From the NCBI RefSeq assembly GCF_044239695.1, contig NZ_JBIIAW010000009.1, forward strand, positions 1 through 50,400: DNA of 50,400 nucleotides, given 5' to 3'. The DNA comes from Pseudolysinimonas_A sp044239695. Its GTDB lineage: Bacteria; Actinomycetota; Actinomycetes; Actinomycetales; Microbacteriaceae. The translations under genes and the position numbers were made by a program. Positions 33,539-42,581 of the stretch are shown one piece after another. Numbering within the stretch: the stretch's first letter is position 1; every line of letters begins with the position of its first letter. The notes under the pieces are model-generated. The model was not told the origin of the DNA, made no database searches, and saw nothing but the letters and a program-made list of their open reading frames with translations.

Positions 33539-34668
33539 CCCGGGTGCTCGTCGTCAACGCCGGGTCGTCGTCGCTCAAGTACGAGGTGCTGGATGTCGAA
33601 GCCGAGGCCTCGGTACTGTCCGGGGCCGTGGAGCGGATCGGCGTGCCCGGTTCGCCGGTGCCCGACCATGCGGCGGCCCTCGTGGAGGTGCTGGACGCGC
33701 TGGATGCGGAGAGCATCGACGCCGTCGGCCACCGGATCGTGCACGGCGGTTCGGTGTTCGTCGAGGCGACGGTCATCGACGACGCCGTCGAAGCCGAGAT
33801 CGAACGCCTCGCCGTGCTCGCCCCCCTGCACAACCCGCCGGGGCTGCAGGGCATCCGGGCCGCCCGGGCGGCGCTGCCGTTCGTGCCGCACGTCGCCGTC
33901 TTCGACACGGCCTTCCATGCGACCCTGGCGCCCGAGGCCTACACCTACGCGATCGACGCCGCGGTGGCGGCCGAGCACGGCGTGCGGCGCTACGGTTTCC
34001 ACGGCACGTCGTACCGCTACGTCACTCAGCGCGCGGCCGAGGTGCTCGGTCGCCTGCTCGGCGACCTGCGACTCGTGGTGCTGCACTTGGGCAACGGCGC
34101 GTCGGCGGCGGCGGTCGACGGCGGGCGCAGCGTCGACACCTCGATGGGCATGACGCCGCTCGAAGGTCTCGTGATGGGCACGCGCTCGGGCGACCTCGAT
34201 CCCGCCGTGCTGCTGCACCTCCAACGCGTCGGTGGGTTCGACACCGCGCAGCTGGATGATCTCCTCAACCGGTCGAGCGGCCTGAAGGGTCTCGGCGGCC
34301 ACAGCGACATGCGCGACCTGATCGCGGCGGCCGACGGCGGGGACACCGGCGCGGCGCTCGCCTTCGAGGTGTACGTGCGCCGGGTGCAGCGCTACATCGG
34401 CGCCTATGCGGCCGAGCTCGGCGGGATCGACGCCCTCGTCTTCACGGCGGGGGTGGGCGAGAACAGCGCCCGCGTGCGGGAGCGCTCGGTGGATCGGCTC
34501 GGCTTCCTCGGCATCGCGGTCGACCCGGCGCTCAACGCCGCGTCGTCCGGCGAGGCGCGGGTCGTCTCGCCGAACGGCTCCCGCGTCGCGGTCCTGGTCG
34601 TTCCGACGAACGAGGAGCTGCAGATCGCTCTCGAGACCGTCGATGTGCTGGGCGGCACCACGCTCTGA
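33535..34668 (+). CDS. ackA: Acetate kinase
   Basis: Acetyl phosphate + ADP to acetate + ATP, 377 residues, slightly short for the family. It shows the ASKHA pattern: VLVVNAGSSSLKYEV at the N-terminus, GHRIVHGG, FHATLAPEAYTYAI, YGFHGTSYRYV, HLGNGASAAAVDGGRSVDTSMGMTPLEGLVMGTRSGDLDP, and FTAGVGENSARVRE near the C-terminus. It is coupled to pta and its stop touches the stop of the convergent exonuclease gene. Confidence 0.96.
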   Translation: MTRVLVVNAGSSSLKYEVLDVEAEASVLSGAVERIGVPGSPVPDHAAALVEVLDALDAESIDAVGHRIVHGGSVFVEATVIDDAVEAEIERLAVLAPLHNPPGLQGIRAARAALPFVPHVAVFDTAFHATLAPEAYTYAIDAAVAAEHGVRRYGFHGTSYRYVTQRAAEVLGRLLGDLRLVVLHLGNGASAAAVDGGRSVDTSMGMTPLEGLVMGTRSGDLDPAVLLHLQRVGGFDTAQLDDLLNRSSGLKGLGGHSDMRDLIAAADGGDTGAALAFEVYVRRVQRYIGAYAAELGGIDALVFTAGVGENSARVRERSVDRLGFLGIAVDPALNAASSGEARVVSPNGSRVAVLVVPTNEELQIALETVDVLGGTTL

Positions 34669-35595
34669 TCATCCGCGCGGAAGCGCCGACAGGATCCTCG
34701 TCATCGCCGAGTCGAGGCCCCAGAGTTCGGCGAACGCCCGCGCGACATCGACCTGCTCGCCGGTGGGCGGCCGGATCGTCGCGTCGACCTCGGGCAGTGC
34801 GAGGTCGCGCACGACGTTGACGACGGCCGGGGCGACCGCGAGGTAGTCGGATGCCGCGAGCAGCTTCGCGCGCACGCTCGGCGACAGGGCGGTGGCGGGC
34901 TCGGCCGCGGCGGCGATGATCCCGTCGAGGTCGCCGAACTCGCGCAGCAGCCCGGCCGCCGTCTTCTCGCCGACGCCCGCGACGCCGGGGAGTCCGTCCG
35001 AGGGGTCGCCGCGCATCGCCGCGAAGGCCGCGTACTGCGCGGGGGTGATCGCGTACTTCGCCTCGATCGCCGCGCCGTCCAGGATCTCGAGATTCGACAT
35101 CCCGCGGCCGGTGTAGATCACCCGCACGTGCCGGGCGTCGTCGACGAGCTGGAAGAGGTCGCGGTCGCCCGTCACGACGTCGACCGGCATCGACGCGGTC
35201 GAGGCGAGCGTGCCGATCACGTCGTCGGCCTCATGCTCGGCGGCCCCGACGATCGGGATGCCGAGCAGCCCGAGGGCTTCGGCGATGAGCGGCACCTGAA
35301 CGCTCAGCGGGTCGGGCACGACCTCGACGTCGGGCCCGACCTCCACTTCGGCGGCGACCCGGTGGGTCTTGTAGGTGGGGATGAGATCGACCCGCCACTG
35401 CGGGCGCCAGTCGTCGTCCCAGCACGCGACGAGGTGGGTCGGCTCGAACTGCGACACCAGCCGCGCGACGATGTCGAGCGTGCCGCGCACGGCGTTGACG
35501 ACGGTGCCGTCGGGAGCGGTCACCGTGTCGGGCACCCCGTAGAAGGCCCGGAAGTAGATCCCGGCCGTGTCGAGCAGCATGAGGCGGTCGGTCAT
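34669..35595 (-). CDS. 5'-3' exonuclease (PolI N-domain/FEN type)
   Basis: 308 residues, matching the stand-alone 5'-nuclease domain of DNA polymerase I and flap endonucleases. Metal-binding acidic residues are in LMLLDTAGIYFRAFYG, EHEADDVIGTLA and VVTGDRDLFQLV; the helix-hairpin-helix is DGLPGVAGVGEKTAAGLLREFG. It could help primer or flap removal in replication and repair. CAGCAT lies 6 nt before the ATG. It is separate from any polymerase gene. Confidence 0.9.
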   Translation of the reverse strand: MTDRLMLLDTAGIYFRAFYGVPDTVTAPDGTVVNAVRGTLDIVARLVSQFEPTHLVACWDDDWRPQWRVDLIPTYKTHRVAAEVEVGPDVEVVPDPLSVQVPLIAEALGLLGIPIVGAAEHEADDVIGTLASTASMPVDVVTGDRDLFQLVDDARHVRVIYTGRGMSNLEILDGAAIEAKYAITPAQYAAFAAMRGDPSDGLPGVAGVGEKTAAGLLREFGDLDGIIAAAAEPATALSPSVRAKLLAASDYLAVAPAVVNVVRDLALPEVDATIRPPTGEQVDVARAFAELWGLDSAMTRILSALPRG

Positions 35596-35601
35596 GCCGC
35601 C

Positions 35602-35607
35602 ATGCTG
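35602..35607 (-). promoter_or_regulatory. -10 element of the exonuclease gene
   Basis: CAGCAT on the minus strand, ending 6 nt before the ATG; weaker than the TAnnnT sites. Confidence 0.3.
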
Positions 35608-35616
35608 TCACACGGG

Positions 35617-36291
35617 TCAGACCGGCCGAGGGCCCTTCCGCGGACCGCCGCCGGCGGCGAGGCGCATCAGGTCGCTGTCGAAGTCGATACCGGGATCGTT
35701 CGTCGAGCCGAACTGCGTCTGGTACTTCGACGCATTGCCCGAGCGGATCGTCGCGGCCACCCCCGCGTTCATCAGGGTGACGAGTTCGAGCGCCGCCCGG
35801 TCGATGCGTGCGCCGAGCGCCTTGTCGGCCCAGTCCTCGGGCGCCGCGAACAGCGCCGTCGGTGCCGTCATCGCGCGGAGGTAGCCGAACATCCCGCGCA
35901 TCTGGTCGTCGGCGACGAGTGCGTGCCGGGCGGTGCCGGCGGTCGCCGCGAGCACGACGGGCGTGCCGATCAGGGAGTCGGTGTCGAGGATCTGGAAGAA
36001 CGACGTGAACAGTCCGCTCGGGCCCGCCGCGTACACCGGGGTGCTCGCGACGATGCCGTCGGCGGCGGCGACGGCATCCATCGCGGCGCGCAGACCGGGG
36101 CCGACGTGCTGCGACACGAGCGCGGTCGTCACCTCGGCGGCGATCTCGCGCAGGTCGACGACGCGGATGTCGACCGATGCGCCCTGCTCGGACGCGAGAG
36201 CCGCGACGCGCTGGGCGGTGCGGTCGGCGAGCAGTCGGGTCGACGACGGGTCGCCCGTGCCGGCGCTGACGACGACGAGGGTGGTGCTCAT
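35617..36291 (-). CDS. NADPH-dependent FMN reductase (CE1759 family)
   Basis: 224-residue flavodoxin-like FMN reductase. LVVVSAGTGDPSSTRLLADRTAQRV is the FMN-phosphate loop and DGIVASTPVYAAGPSGLFTSFFQIL the flavin-binding segment. The best match I recognise is the CE1759-type reductase that accompanies CE1758-type luciferase-like monooxygenases. It is the last gene of the operon and overlaps marR by four bases. Its likely job is to supply reduced FMN to the LLM enzyme encoded first. Confidence 0.88.
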   Translation of the reverse strand: MSTTLVVVSAGTGDPSSTRLLADRTAQRVAALASEQGASVDIRVVDLREIAAEVTTALVSQHVGPGLRAAMDAVAAADGIVASTPVYAAGPSGLFTSFFQILDTDSLIGTPVVLAATAGTARHALVADDQMRGMFGYLRAMTAPTALFAAPEDWADKALGARIDRAALELVTLMNAGVAATIRSGNASKYQTQFGSTNDPGIDFDSDLMRLAAGGGPRKGPRPV

Positions 36292-36734
36292 GATGCCTGC
36301 TCCTTCGAACCCAGGAGAGCCTGGGTGATCCTTCTCAGTTCTTCCAGATCCGCGTCGCTCACCCGCGCGGTCATCGCCGCGGTTACGTCGCGGGCGTGCG
36401 CCCGGCCGACCTCTCGCTGGCAGGCGCGGCCGGCATCCGTCAGTTTCAACCGCACGACGCGGCGGTCGCCGGCGTCCTCGCAGCGCTCGACCAGCCCGCG
36501 CTCGACGAGCCGGTCGACCATCCGCGAGAGGGCGGGCTGGCTCAGCAGCACCCGCTTGTGGAGGTCGGTGAGCCGCACCGGATCGTGGGACTTCGTGAGG
36601 GCGTAGAGCACGTCGTACTCCTTCAGCGACACGTCGCCCCAGATCGGCTCGGCCGCGAACGACTTCATGAAGGTCGCGTGCACGGTGAGCAGCGACTCCC
36701 ACGCGTCGTTCGCGAGCCGGGCCCGGCCGGCCAT
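36288..36734 (-). CDS. MarR-family transcriptional regulator
   Basis: 148-residue winged-helix repressor. The DNA-binding core is VRLTDLHKRVLLSQPALSRMVDRLVERGLVERCEDAGDRRVVRLKLTDAGR (about residues 53-103), with flanking dimerisation helices. It lies between the monooxygenase and reductase genes with TGATG and ATGA overlaps, so all three are made from one mRNA. It probably represses the operon by binding the inverted repeat at 37944-37969 and responds to a small molecule handled by the two enzymes. Confidence 0.92.
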   Translation of the reverse strand: MAGRARLANDAWESLLTVHATFMKSFAAEPIWGDVSLKEYDVLYALTKSHDPVRLTDLHKRVLLSQPALSRMVDRLVERGLVERCEDAGDRRVVRLKLTDAGRACQREVGRAHARDVTAAMTARVSDADLEELRRITQALLGSKEQAS

Positions 36735-37915
36735 CAGGCCGCGACCTCCGCGCCGCCGGACTCGGTGTCCTGGTAGGGAGAGCCGCCGGTGACGTTGTCG
36801 CCGCGGTTGGCGTTCGGCCGAGGCTGGCGCGGGGTCGCGTCGCCGTACTTGGCGGTGACCAGGCTCGCGTGCGTCGGGGCGTCGGGCACCTCGGGGTCGC
36901 GCAGAGCGCCCAGCTCCGTGCGGAGCACCGGCACGACCTCGCCGCCGAGCAGCTCGAGCTGCTCCAGAACCATCGGCAGCGGGAGCCCCGCGTGGTCGAC
37001 GAGGAACAGCTGGCGCTGGTAGTCGCCGAAGGTCTCACGGAAGGTCAGGGTCTTGTCGATGACCTCCTGCGGCGACCCCACGGAGAGCGGGGTCTGCGCG
37101 GCGAAGTCCTCCATGCGCGGACCGTTGCCGTACACCGGCGCCTCGTTGAAGTACGGCCGGAACGCGTTCCAGGCATCTTGCGACTTCTTGGCGATGAAGG
37201 CCTGACCGCCGAGGCCCACGATCGCCTGCTTGGCGGTGCCGTGACCGTAGAACTCGTAGCGCTGACGATAGAAGTCGATCAGCCGGGCGTAGTGCTCCTT
37301 CGGCCAGAAGATGTGGTTCGCGAAGAACCCGTCACCGTAGTAGGCGGCCTGCTCGGCGATCTCGGGCGTGCGGATCGAGCCGTGCCAGACGAACGGCGGC
37401 ACGTCGTCGAGCGGACGCGGCGTCGAGGTGAAGCCCTGCAGGGGCGTGCGGAACCGGCCCTCCCAGTCGACGACGTCCTCGCGCCACAGGCGGTGCAGGA
37501 GGTTGTAGTTCTCCAGCGCCATCGGCAGGCTCTGCCGGATGTCCTGGCCGAACCACGGGTACACCGGCGCGGTGTTGCCCCGGCCGAGCATGAGGTCCAT
37601 GCGACCGCCCGACAGGTGCTGGAGCATCGCGTAGTCCTCGGCGAGACGCACCGGGTCGTTGGTCGTGATGAGCGTCGTCGAGGTCGTCAGCACGAGCCGC
37701 TCGGTCAGCGCCGCGATGTGCGCGAGCAGCGTCGTGGGGGAGGAGGAGTAGAACGGCGGGTTGTGGTGCTCGCCCGTCGCGAAGACGTCGAGGCCGACCT
37801 CCTCGGTCTTCTTCGCGATCGCGACGGTCGCCTGGATGCGCTCCGCCTCGCTGGGCGTCTCACCCGTGATCGGGTCGCGCGTGATGTCGCCGACCGAGAA
37901 CACTCCGAATTGCAT
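36734..37915 (-). CDS. LLM-class flavin-dependent monooxygenase (CE1758 family)
   Basis: 393-residue luciferase-like oxidoreductase. GLDVFATGEHHNPPFYSSSPTTLLAHIAALTERLVLTTSTTLI and DPVRLAEDYAMLQHLSGGRMDLMLGRGNTAPVYPWFG are typical of the TIM barrel with its FMN site. The last 45 residues are a polar, probably disordered tail (TPRQPRPNANRGDNVTGGSPYQDTESGG). AGGAG lies 6 nt before the ATG. It is the first gene of a three-gene operon with marR and the FMN reductase; its substrate is unknown. Confidence 0.9.
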   Translation of the reverse strand: MQFGVFSVGDITRDPITGETPSEAERIQATVAIAKKTEEVGLDVFATGEHHNPPFYSSSPTTLLAHIAALTERLVLTTSTTLITTNDPVRLAEDYAMLQHLSGGRMDLMLGRGNTAPVYPWFGQDIRQSLPMALENYNLLHRLWREDVVDWEGRFRTPLQGFTSTPRPLDDVPPFVWHGSIRTPEIAEQAAYYGDGFFANHIFWPKEHYARLIDFYRQRYEFYGHGTAKQAIVGLGGQAFIAKKSQDAWNAFRPYFNEAPVYGNGPRMEDFAAQTPLSVGSPQEVIDKTLTFRETFGDYQRQLFLVDHAGLPLPMVLEQLELLGGEVVPVLRTELGALRDPEVPDAPTHASLVTAKYGDATPRQPRPNANRGDNVTGGSPYQDTESGGAEVAA

Positions 37916-37943
37916 GGTCCACTCCTGGGTTGTCTGTGCGTGG

Positions 37944-37969
37944 CAGTTATATGCGTTTGCATGGAACTG
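37944..37969. promoter_or_regulatory. Probable MarR operator
   Basis: 26-bp inverted repeat with arms CAGTTATATGC and GCATGGAACTG around GTTT; 9 of 11 arm positions pair. It lies 28 bp upstream of the LLM start, where a repressor would block the promoter of the LLM-marR-reductase operon. The GH15 stop is 20 bp further on. Confidence 0.7.
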
Positions 37970-37988
37970 TAACGCGCCAGGGGGAGGA

Positions 37989-39779
37989 CTATTCCCGGGC
38001 GCGCGCGATCGCGTCGGCCGCCCGCACGAGGGTGAGGTGGGAGAACGCCTGCGGGGTGTTGCCGGCATGCCGCTCGGCGCGGGTGTCGTACTCCTCGGAG
38101 AGCAGGCCGACGTCGTTGGCGAAGCCGACGAGGCGATCCATCAGAGCCTCGGCATCCGCGAGCCGTCCCGACATCGCGTACTGCTGCACCAGCCAGAAGG
38201 AGCAGGCCAGGAACGGATGCTCGTCGCCCTCGAGCCCGTCGACCCCGGAGGTCGTTCGATAGCGCAGCAGGAGTCCGTCGTGCAGCAGATCCGTCTCGAG
38301 CGCGGCGACGGTGCCGAGCATCCGCGGGTCGTCGGGGGCGCAGTAACCGATCTGGGCGAGCGTCAGCAGCGAGGCGTCGACCTCGGTGCCGCCGTAGTAC
38401 TGCACGTACGTGCCCCGCGCCTCATCGAACCCCTGGGACTCGATCTCGACCCGCAAGGCGTCGCGCAGCTCCACCCAGCGCTCGACCGGTCCGGGGAGCC
38501 CGTGCTCGCGCACCGCCCGGATGCCGCAGTCGAAGGCCGCCCAGATCATCGCGCGGGACTGGGTGAAACGCCGCGGCACGCCGCGGATCTCCCACAGCCC
38601 GTGGTCGTCGCGCTCGAGGTTCGACTCGAGGTTGTTCAGCAGCGCGAGTTGCAGCGGCCACGACACCTCGTTCTCGGCGACGCCGATGCGCCGCGCCTGC
38701 TGAAGGGCGAGCATGACCTCGCCGAAGACATCCCCCTGGAACTGCGTATACGCCCCGTTGCCGACGCGCACGGGGGCAGCACCCTGATAGCCGGGGAGCG
38801 ACGCGACCTCCCATTCGGGGAGTCGTCGCTCGCCGGCCAGCCCGTACATGATCTGGAGATCGGCCGGGTCTCCGGCGATCGCACGCAGCAGCCAGCCCCG
38901 CCACTCCTCGGCCTCGGTTCCGAAGCCGTGCAGCATGAGCGCCTGGAGGGTGAGTGCGGCATCCCGCAGCCAGACGTAGCGGTAGTCCCAGTTGCGGCCG
39001 CCGCCGAACTGCTCGGGCAGGCTCGTGGTCGCCGCGGCGACGATCCCCGCCGTGTCCTCGTGGGTGAGGGCGCGCAGCACGAGCAGCGATCGCCGCACGG
39101 CGGCGGCGTAGGGACCGTCGTCGTCGAGCCGGCTCGTCCAGTCCGACCACCAGGTCGCCGTCGCGTCGAGGCGCTCGTCGACGTCGGGCATCGGCGGGGG
39201 AGTGCGGTGCGACGGATACCAGGTCATCACGATGTCGACCGTCTCGCCCTCGGCGACGTCGAACTCGGCCCGGTGGGCGTAGTCGTCGGCGATCAGCCGC
39301 GGCCCGCGGACGACGACCGAATCGGGTCCGGCGACGGCGATCAGCGCGTGCTCCCGCTCGCCATCTCCGCCCTCCTCGACCGACTGCCGGATCCAGGGGA
39401 TCGCGTCGGCGTAGTCGAACCGGATGCGCAGCACCTGCTCGACGCGCACCGTGCCTCGCACGCCGCGGACCCGGCGGATGACGTCGGCGCGCCGCCCGCC
39501 CATCGGCATCAGGTCGACGACGTCGATCTCGCCGTCGTCGGTGACCCACCGGGTCACGAGCGTGAAGGTGTCGCCGTCGTAGCGGCGGTCGGTGCAGCGC
39601 CCCGCGCCGACGGGGGCGAGGCGCCAGTGTCCGTGTTCCTCGTCGCCGAGCAGCGCGGCGAAGGTGGAAGCCGAGTCGAAGCGCGGCAGGCAGAGCCAGT
39701 CGATGCTGCCGTCCGAGCCGACGAGAGCGGCCGAGTGGCAGTCGCCGATGAGCGCGTAGTCCTCGATCGCCAATGACAT
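37989..39779 (-). CDS. Glycoside hydrolase family 15 protein (glucoamylase/trehalase-like)
   Basis: 596 residues. The N-terminal beta-sandwich opens with IEDYALIGDCHSAALVGSDGSIDWLCLPRFDSASTFAALLGD, the common start of cytoplasmic bacterial GH15 enzymes. The (alpha/alpha)6 catalytic domain includes GGGRNWDYRYVWLRDAALTLQAL and ends with LLSEEYDTRAERHAGNTPQAFSHLTLVRAA, which carries a likely catalytic Glu. There is no signal peptide, so an intracellular trehalose or alpha-glucan substrate is expected; actinobacterial GH15 members include trehalases. AAGAAT lies 6 nt before the ATG. Confidence 0.88.
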   Translation of the reverse strand: MSLAIEDYALIGDCHSAALVGSDGSIDWLCLPRFDSASTFAALLGDEEHGHWRLAPVGAGRCTDRRYDGDTFTLVTRWVTDDGEIDVVDLMPMGGRRADVIRRVRGVRGTVRVEQVLRIRFDYADAIPWIRQSVEEGGDGEREHALIAVAGPDSVVVRGPRLIADDYAHRAEFDVAEGETVDIVMTWYPSHRTPPPMPDVDERLDATATWWSDWTSRLDDDGPYAAAVRRSLLVLRALTHEDTAGIVAAATTSLPEQFGGGRNWDYRYVWLRDAALTLQALMLHGFGTEAEEWRGWLLRAIAGDPADLQIMYGLAGERRLPEWEVASLPGYQGAAPVRVGNGAYTQFQGDVFGEVMLALQQARRIGVAENEVSWPLQLALLNNLESNLERDDHGLWEIRGVPRRFTQSRAMIWAAFDCGIRAVREHGLPGPVERWVELRDALRVEIESQGFDEARGTYVQYYGGTEVDASLLTLAQIGYCAPDDPRMLGTVAALETDLLHDGLLLRYRTTSGVDGLEGDEHPFLACSFWLVQQYAMSGRLADAEALMDRLVGFANDVGLLSEEYDTRAERHAGNTPQAFSHLTLVRAADAIARARE

Positions 39780-39785
39780 GTCCCC

Positions 39786-39791
39786 ATTCTT
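39786..39791 (-). promoter_or_regulatory. Possible -10 element of the GH15 gene
   Basis: AAGAAT on the minus strand, ending 6 nt before the ATG. Confidence 0.3.
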
Positions 39792-39832
39792 CCCGCGCAG
39801 CCTGGGGAGGTCATCCGAACCGCGTGCGGGGC

Positions 39833-40768
39833 TCAGCCGGTCGCCAGCCGCATCGTCGCCTCCGCGCGCGCGGCGAGCGTGGTCGCGGTGGTGATGATCG
39901 CCCGTCGCATCGCCGCGCCGGCGGCTGTCGGCGTCACGCCGGTCCGGCGGGCGATGCTGATCGTGCGGGTGAGCGCCGGGGTCTGAAGTCGCACGGCGCG
40001 GAGGCCGGGTCGGTCGAGCAGCACGATCGCGGGCACGATCGCCACGCCGAGCCCGCGCTCGACGAAGCGCAGCACGGCATCCATCTCCGCGCCTTCGACG
40101 ACGACCCGTGGCACGAGGCCCGCCGCGTCGAAGGCGGCGTCGGTCGCGGCGCGCAGGTCGTAGGTCGAGCTGAAGACGATCTGCGGCAGCTCGGCGACCT
40201 CGGCCAATCCGATCGCCCGCTCGTCACTCAGCAGCGCGGACCGGGCGGAGGCGATGACCACGAGTTCCTCGGTGAGGAGCGGTTCGAGCACGAACCGGCC
40301 GTCGTCCGGGGGGCGGGAGGCGGTCACGAGGGCGATGTCGAGTTCGCCCGCGGCGAGATCGTCGAGCAGGCGGCGCGACCCCTGTTCGACGAGACCGATC
40401 TCGATCGCGGGATGCCGGGTGTGGAAGTCGCTGAGGGTCTCGGCGACGAGGCTGATGCACAGGGTGGGTGTCGCCCCGAGCCGTACCCGGCCCCGTTCGA
40501 CCCCGGCGAGTTCGTCGAGTTCGCGGCGCGCCGAGGCCGCGTCGCTGAGCATCCGGCGGGCCCAGGGGAGCAGGCACTCTCCGGCGGCGGTCAGCGTCGC
40601 GCCGCCCGGGCCACGGGTGAAGAGGTCGGCGCCGAGATCCTGTTCGAGCGCGGCGATCTGTCGGCTCAGCGACGGCTGTGCGAGATGCAGGCGGTCGGCG
40701 GCGAGAGTGAAGCGCCCGACGCGGGTGATCTCGACGAAGCCGCGCAGTTGCTCGAGGTTCATCCGCAT
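39833..40768 (-). CDS. LysR-family transcriptional regulator
   Basis: 311 residues, complete LysR protein. The helix-turn-helix is LEQLRGFVEITRVGRFTLAADRLHLAQPSLSRQIAALEQDLGADLFTRG (residues 5-53) and the effector domain starts near residue 93 (GRVRLGATPTLCISLVAETLSDFHTRHP). Met1 or Met3 could be the start. It is divergent from the flavoprotein gene across 70 bp, the classical arrangement for LysR control of the neighbour. Confidence 0.93.
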   Translation of the reverse strand: MRMNLEQLRGFVEITRVGRFTLAADRLHLAQPSLSRQIAALEQDLGADLFTRGPGGATLTAAGECLLPWARRMLSDAASARRELDELAGVERGRVRLGATPTLCISLVAETLSDFHTRHPAIEIGLVEQGSRRLLDDLAAGELDIALVTASRPPDDGRFVLEPLLTEELVVIASARSALLSDERAIGLAEVAELPQIVFSSTYDLRAATDAAFDAAGLVPRVVVEGAEMDAVLRFVERGLGVAIVPAIVLLDRPGLRAVRLQTPALTRTISIARRTGVTPTAAGAAMRRAIITTATTLAARAEATMRLATG

Positions 40769-40802
40769 AGCCTAAGCGCATGGCAGCGAGAGAATAGATG
40801 CA

Positions 40803-40832
40803 TTGGAGTAATGGAACCGGTCTCCGTAGCGT
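40803..40832 (+). promoter_or_regulatory. Promoter of the flavoprotein gene
   Basis: TTGGAG (40803-40808) and TAGCGT (40827-40832) are 18 bp apart; the -10 ends 6 nt before the ATG. It lies in the 70-bp divergent region where the LysR protein would bind. Confidence 0.45.
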
Positions 40833-40838
40833 GGTCGC

Positions 40839-42575
40839 ATGACCGTCTCCGAGAAGCGCCTCGCCACCTCCGTGCTCGTGATCGGCGCGGGAGGGTCGGG
40901 CCTGCGGGCCGCGATCGAGCTGGCCGAGGCCGGCGTCGACGTGATCGTGCTCGGCAAGCGCTCGAAGAACGACGCCCACACCTCCCTGGCCGCCGGCGGC
41001 ATCAACGCGGCGCTGTCGACGATGGACCCCGAGGACAGCTGGCAGCAGCACGCCGCGGACACGATCAAGGAGGGGTACTTCCTCTCGGACCCGCACACCG
41101 TGCAGGTGGTGACCGAGGGGGCTCGGCGGGGGATCGAAGACCTCGAGCGCTACGGGATGCCGTTCGCGCGCGAAGCCGACGGGCGCATCTCGCAGCGCTT
41201 CTTCGGCGCGCACACCTACCGGCGCACGGCGTTCGCGGGTGACTACACCGGGCTCGAGATCCAGCGCACCCTCGTGAACCGCGCGGCCCAGCTCGGCATC
41301 CGCATCCTGGACTCCCTCTACGTCACCCGACTGCTGGTCGACGACGGCGCGATCTTCGGTGCCTACGGCTTCGATCTCGAGGACGGCACGCGCTACCTCG
41401 TGCACGCGGATGCCGTCATCCTCGCCGCCGGCGGACACAACCGCATCTGGCGCCGCACGTCGTCCCGGCGGGACGAGAACACCGGCGACGCGTTCCGGCT
41501 CGCCGTGCTCGCCGGCGCGCGACTGCGGGACGCCGAACTCGTGCAGTTCCACCCGTCGGGCATCCTCGAGCCGCAGAACGCCGCCGGCACCCTCATCTCC
41601 GAGGCGGCGCGCGGCGAGGGCGGCATCCTGCGCAACGCCTTCGGCGAGAGGTTCATGGAGAAGTACGACCCCGAGCGGAGGGAGCTCTCGACGCGCGACC
41701 GCGTCGCGCTGGCGGCCTACACCGAGATCAAGGAGGGGCGCGGCACCGCGAACGGCGGCGTCTGGCTGGATGTCTCCCACCTGCCGCGCGAGACGATCAT
41801 GCAGCGACTGCCGCGGGTCTACCAGACGATGCTCGAACTGCAGATGCTCGACATCACCGTCGACCCGATCGAGATCGCGCCGACCGCGCACTACTCGATG
41901 GGCGGGGTCTGCGTGCGTCCCGAGGACCACCGCACCGACGTCGAGGGCCTCTATGCCATCGGCGAGGCCGCGAGCGGATTGCACGGCGCCAACCGCCTCG
42001 GCGGCAACTCGCTCATCGAGTTGCTCGTCTACGGGCGGATCGTCGGGCAGGCGGCCGCGGAGTACTCGGCGGGTCTGACTGTGCAGCGTCGCTCCGCGGC
42101 GGCGATCGCGGAGGCCCGGGCGGAGGTCGACGGGCTGCTCGCCGCCGACGGGCCCGAGAACGTGCGGGCGCTCCAGCGCGCCATCCGCGACACGATGACC
42201 GAGCACGCCGGAGTGGTGCGTTCCGAGGAGGGTCTGCTGGAGGGGCTGCGGCAGCTCGACGAGATCGAGGCGCGCATGGCCGACATCGGCGTGCACCCGG
42301 ACGTCGCCGGGTTCCACGACCTCGCGCACGCCTTCGACCTCACGGCGTCGGCACTGGCGGCCCGCGCGACCCTGCGTTCGGCCCTCGAGCGTCGCGAGAC
42401 CCGGGGCGCGCACAACCGCAGCGACTACCCCGACCTCGACCCCGAGCTGCAGGTCAACCTCATCTGGTCGATCGACGACACCGTGACGAGGGAGGCGATC
42501 CCGCCCGTTCCGGACGAGATCGCCTCCCTGATCGCCGCCGACGAGCTCTCGGTCGCCGGCAAGCTGCTCGAGTAG
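40839..42575 (+). CDS. Fumarate reductase/succinate dehydrogenase-type flavoprotein
   Basis: 578 residues of the SdhA/FrdA/NadB family. The FAD dinucleotide motif is VLVIGAGGSGLRAAIELAEAG (residues 13-33). SLAAGGINAALS and the HTYRRTAFAGDYTG region follow, with FHPSGI, ISEAARGEGGILRN and TAHYSMGGVCV as active-site blocks, and EAASGLHGANRLGGNSLIELLVYG near the C-terminus. No iron-sulfur or membrane-anchor subunit is adjacent, so it is either a soluble fumarate reductase/L-aspartate oxidase relative or an SdhA-like paralogue. NadB is less likely, as nadA and nadC are absent and the C-terminal domain is SdhA-like. Confidence 0.88.
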   Translation: MTVSEKRLATSVLVIGAGGSGLRAAIELAEAGVDVIVLGKRSKNDAHTSLAAGGINAALSTMDPEDSWQQHAADTIKEGYFLSDPHTVQVVTEGARRGIEDLERYGMPFAREADGRISQRFFGAHTYRRTAFAGDYTGLEIQRTLVNRAAQLGIRILDSLYVTRLLVDDGAIFGAYGFDLEDGTRYLVHADAVILAAGGHNRIWRRTSSRRDENTGDAFRLAVLAGARLRDAELVQFHPSGILEPQNAAGTLISEAARGEGGILRNAFGERFMEKYDPERRELSTRDRVALAAYTEIKEGRGTANGGVWLDVSHLPRETIMQRLPRVYQTMLELQMLDITVDPIEIAPTAHYSMGGVCVRPEDHRTDVEGLYAIGEAASGLHGANRLGGNSLIELLVYGRIVGQAAAEYSAGLTVQRRSAAAIAEARAEVDGLLAADGPENVRALQRAIRDTMTEHAGVVRSEEGLLEGLRQLDEIEARMADIGVHPDVAGFHDLAHAFDLTASALAARATLRSALERRETRGAHNRSDYPDLDPELQVNLIWSIDDTVTREAIPPVPDEIASLIAADELSVAGKLLE

Positions 42576-42581
42576 CCCGAG

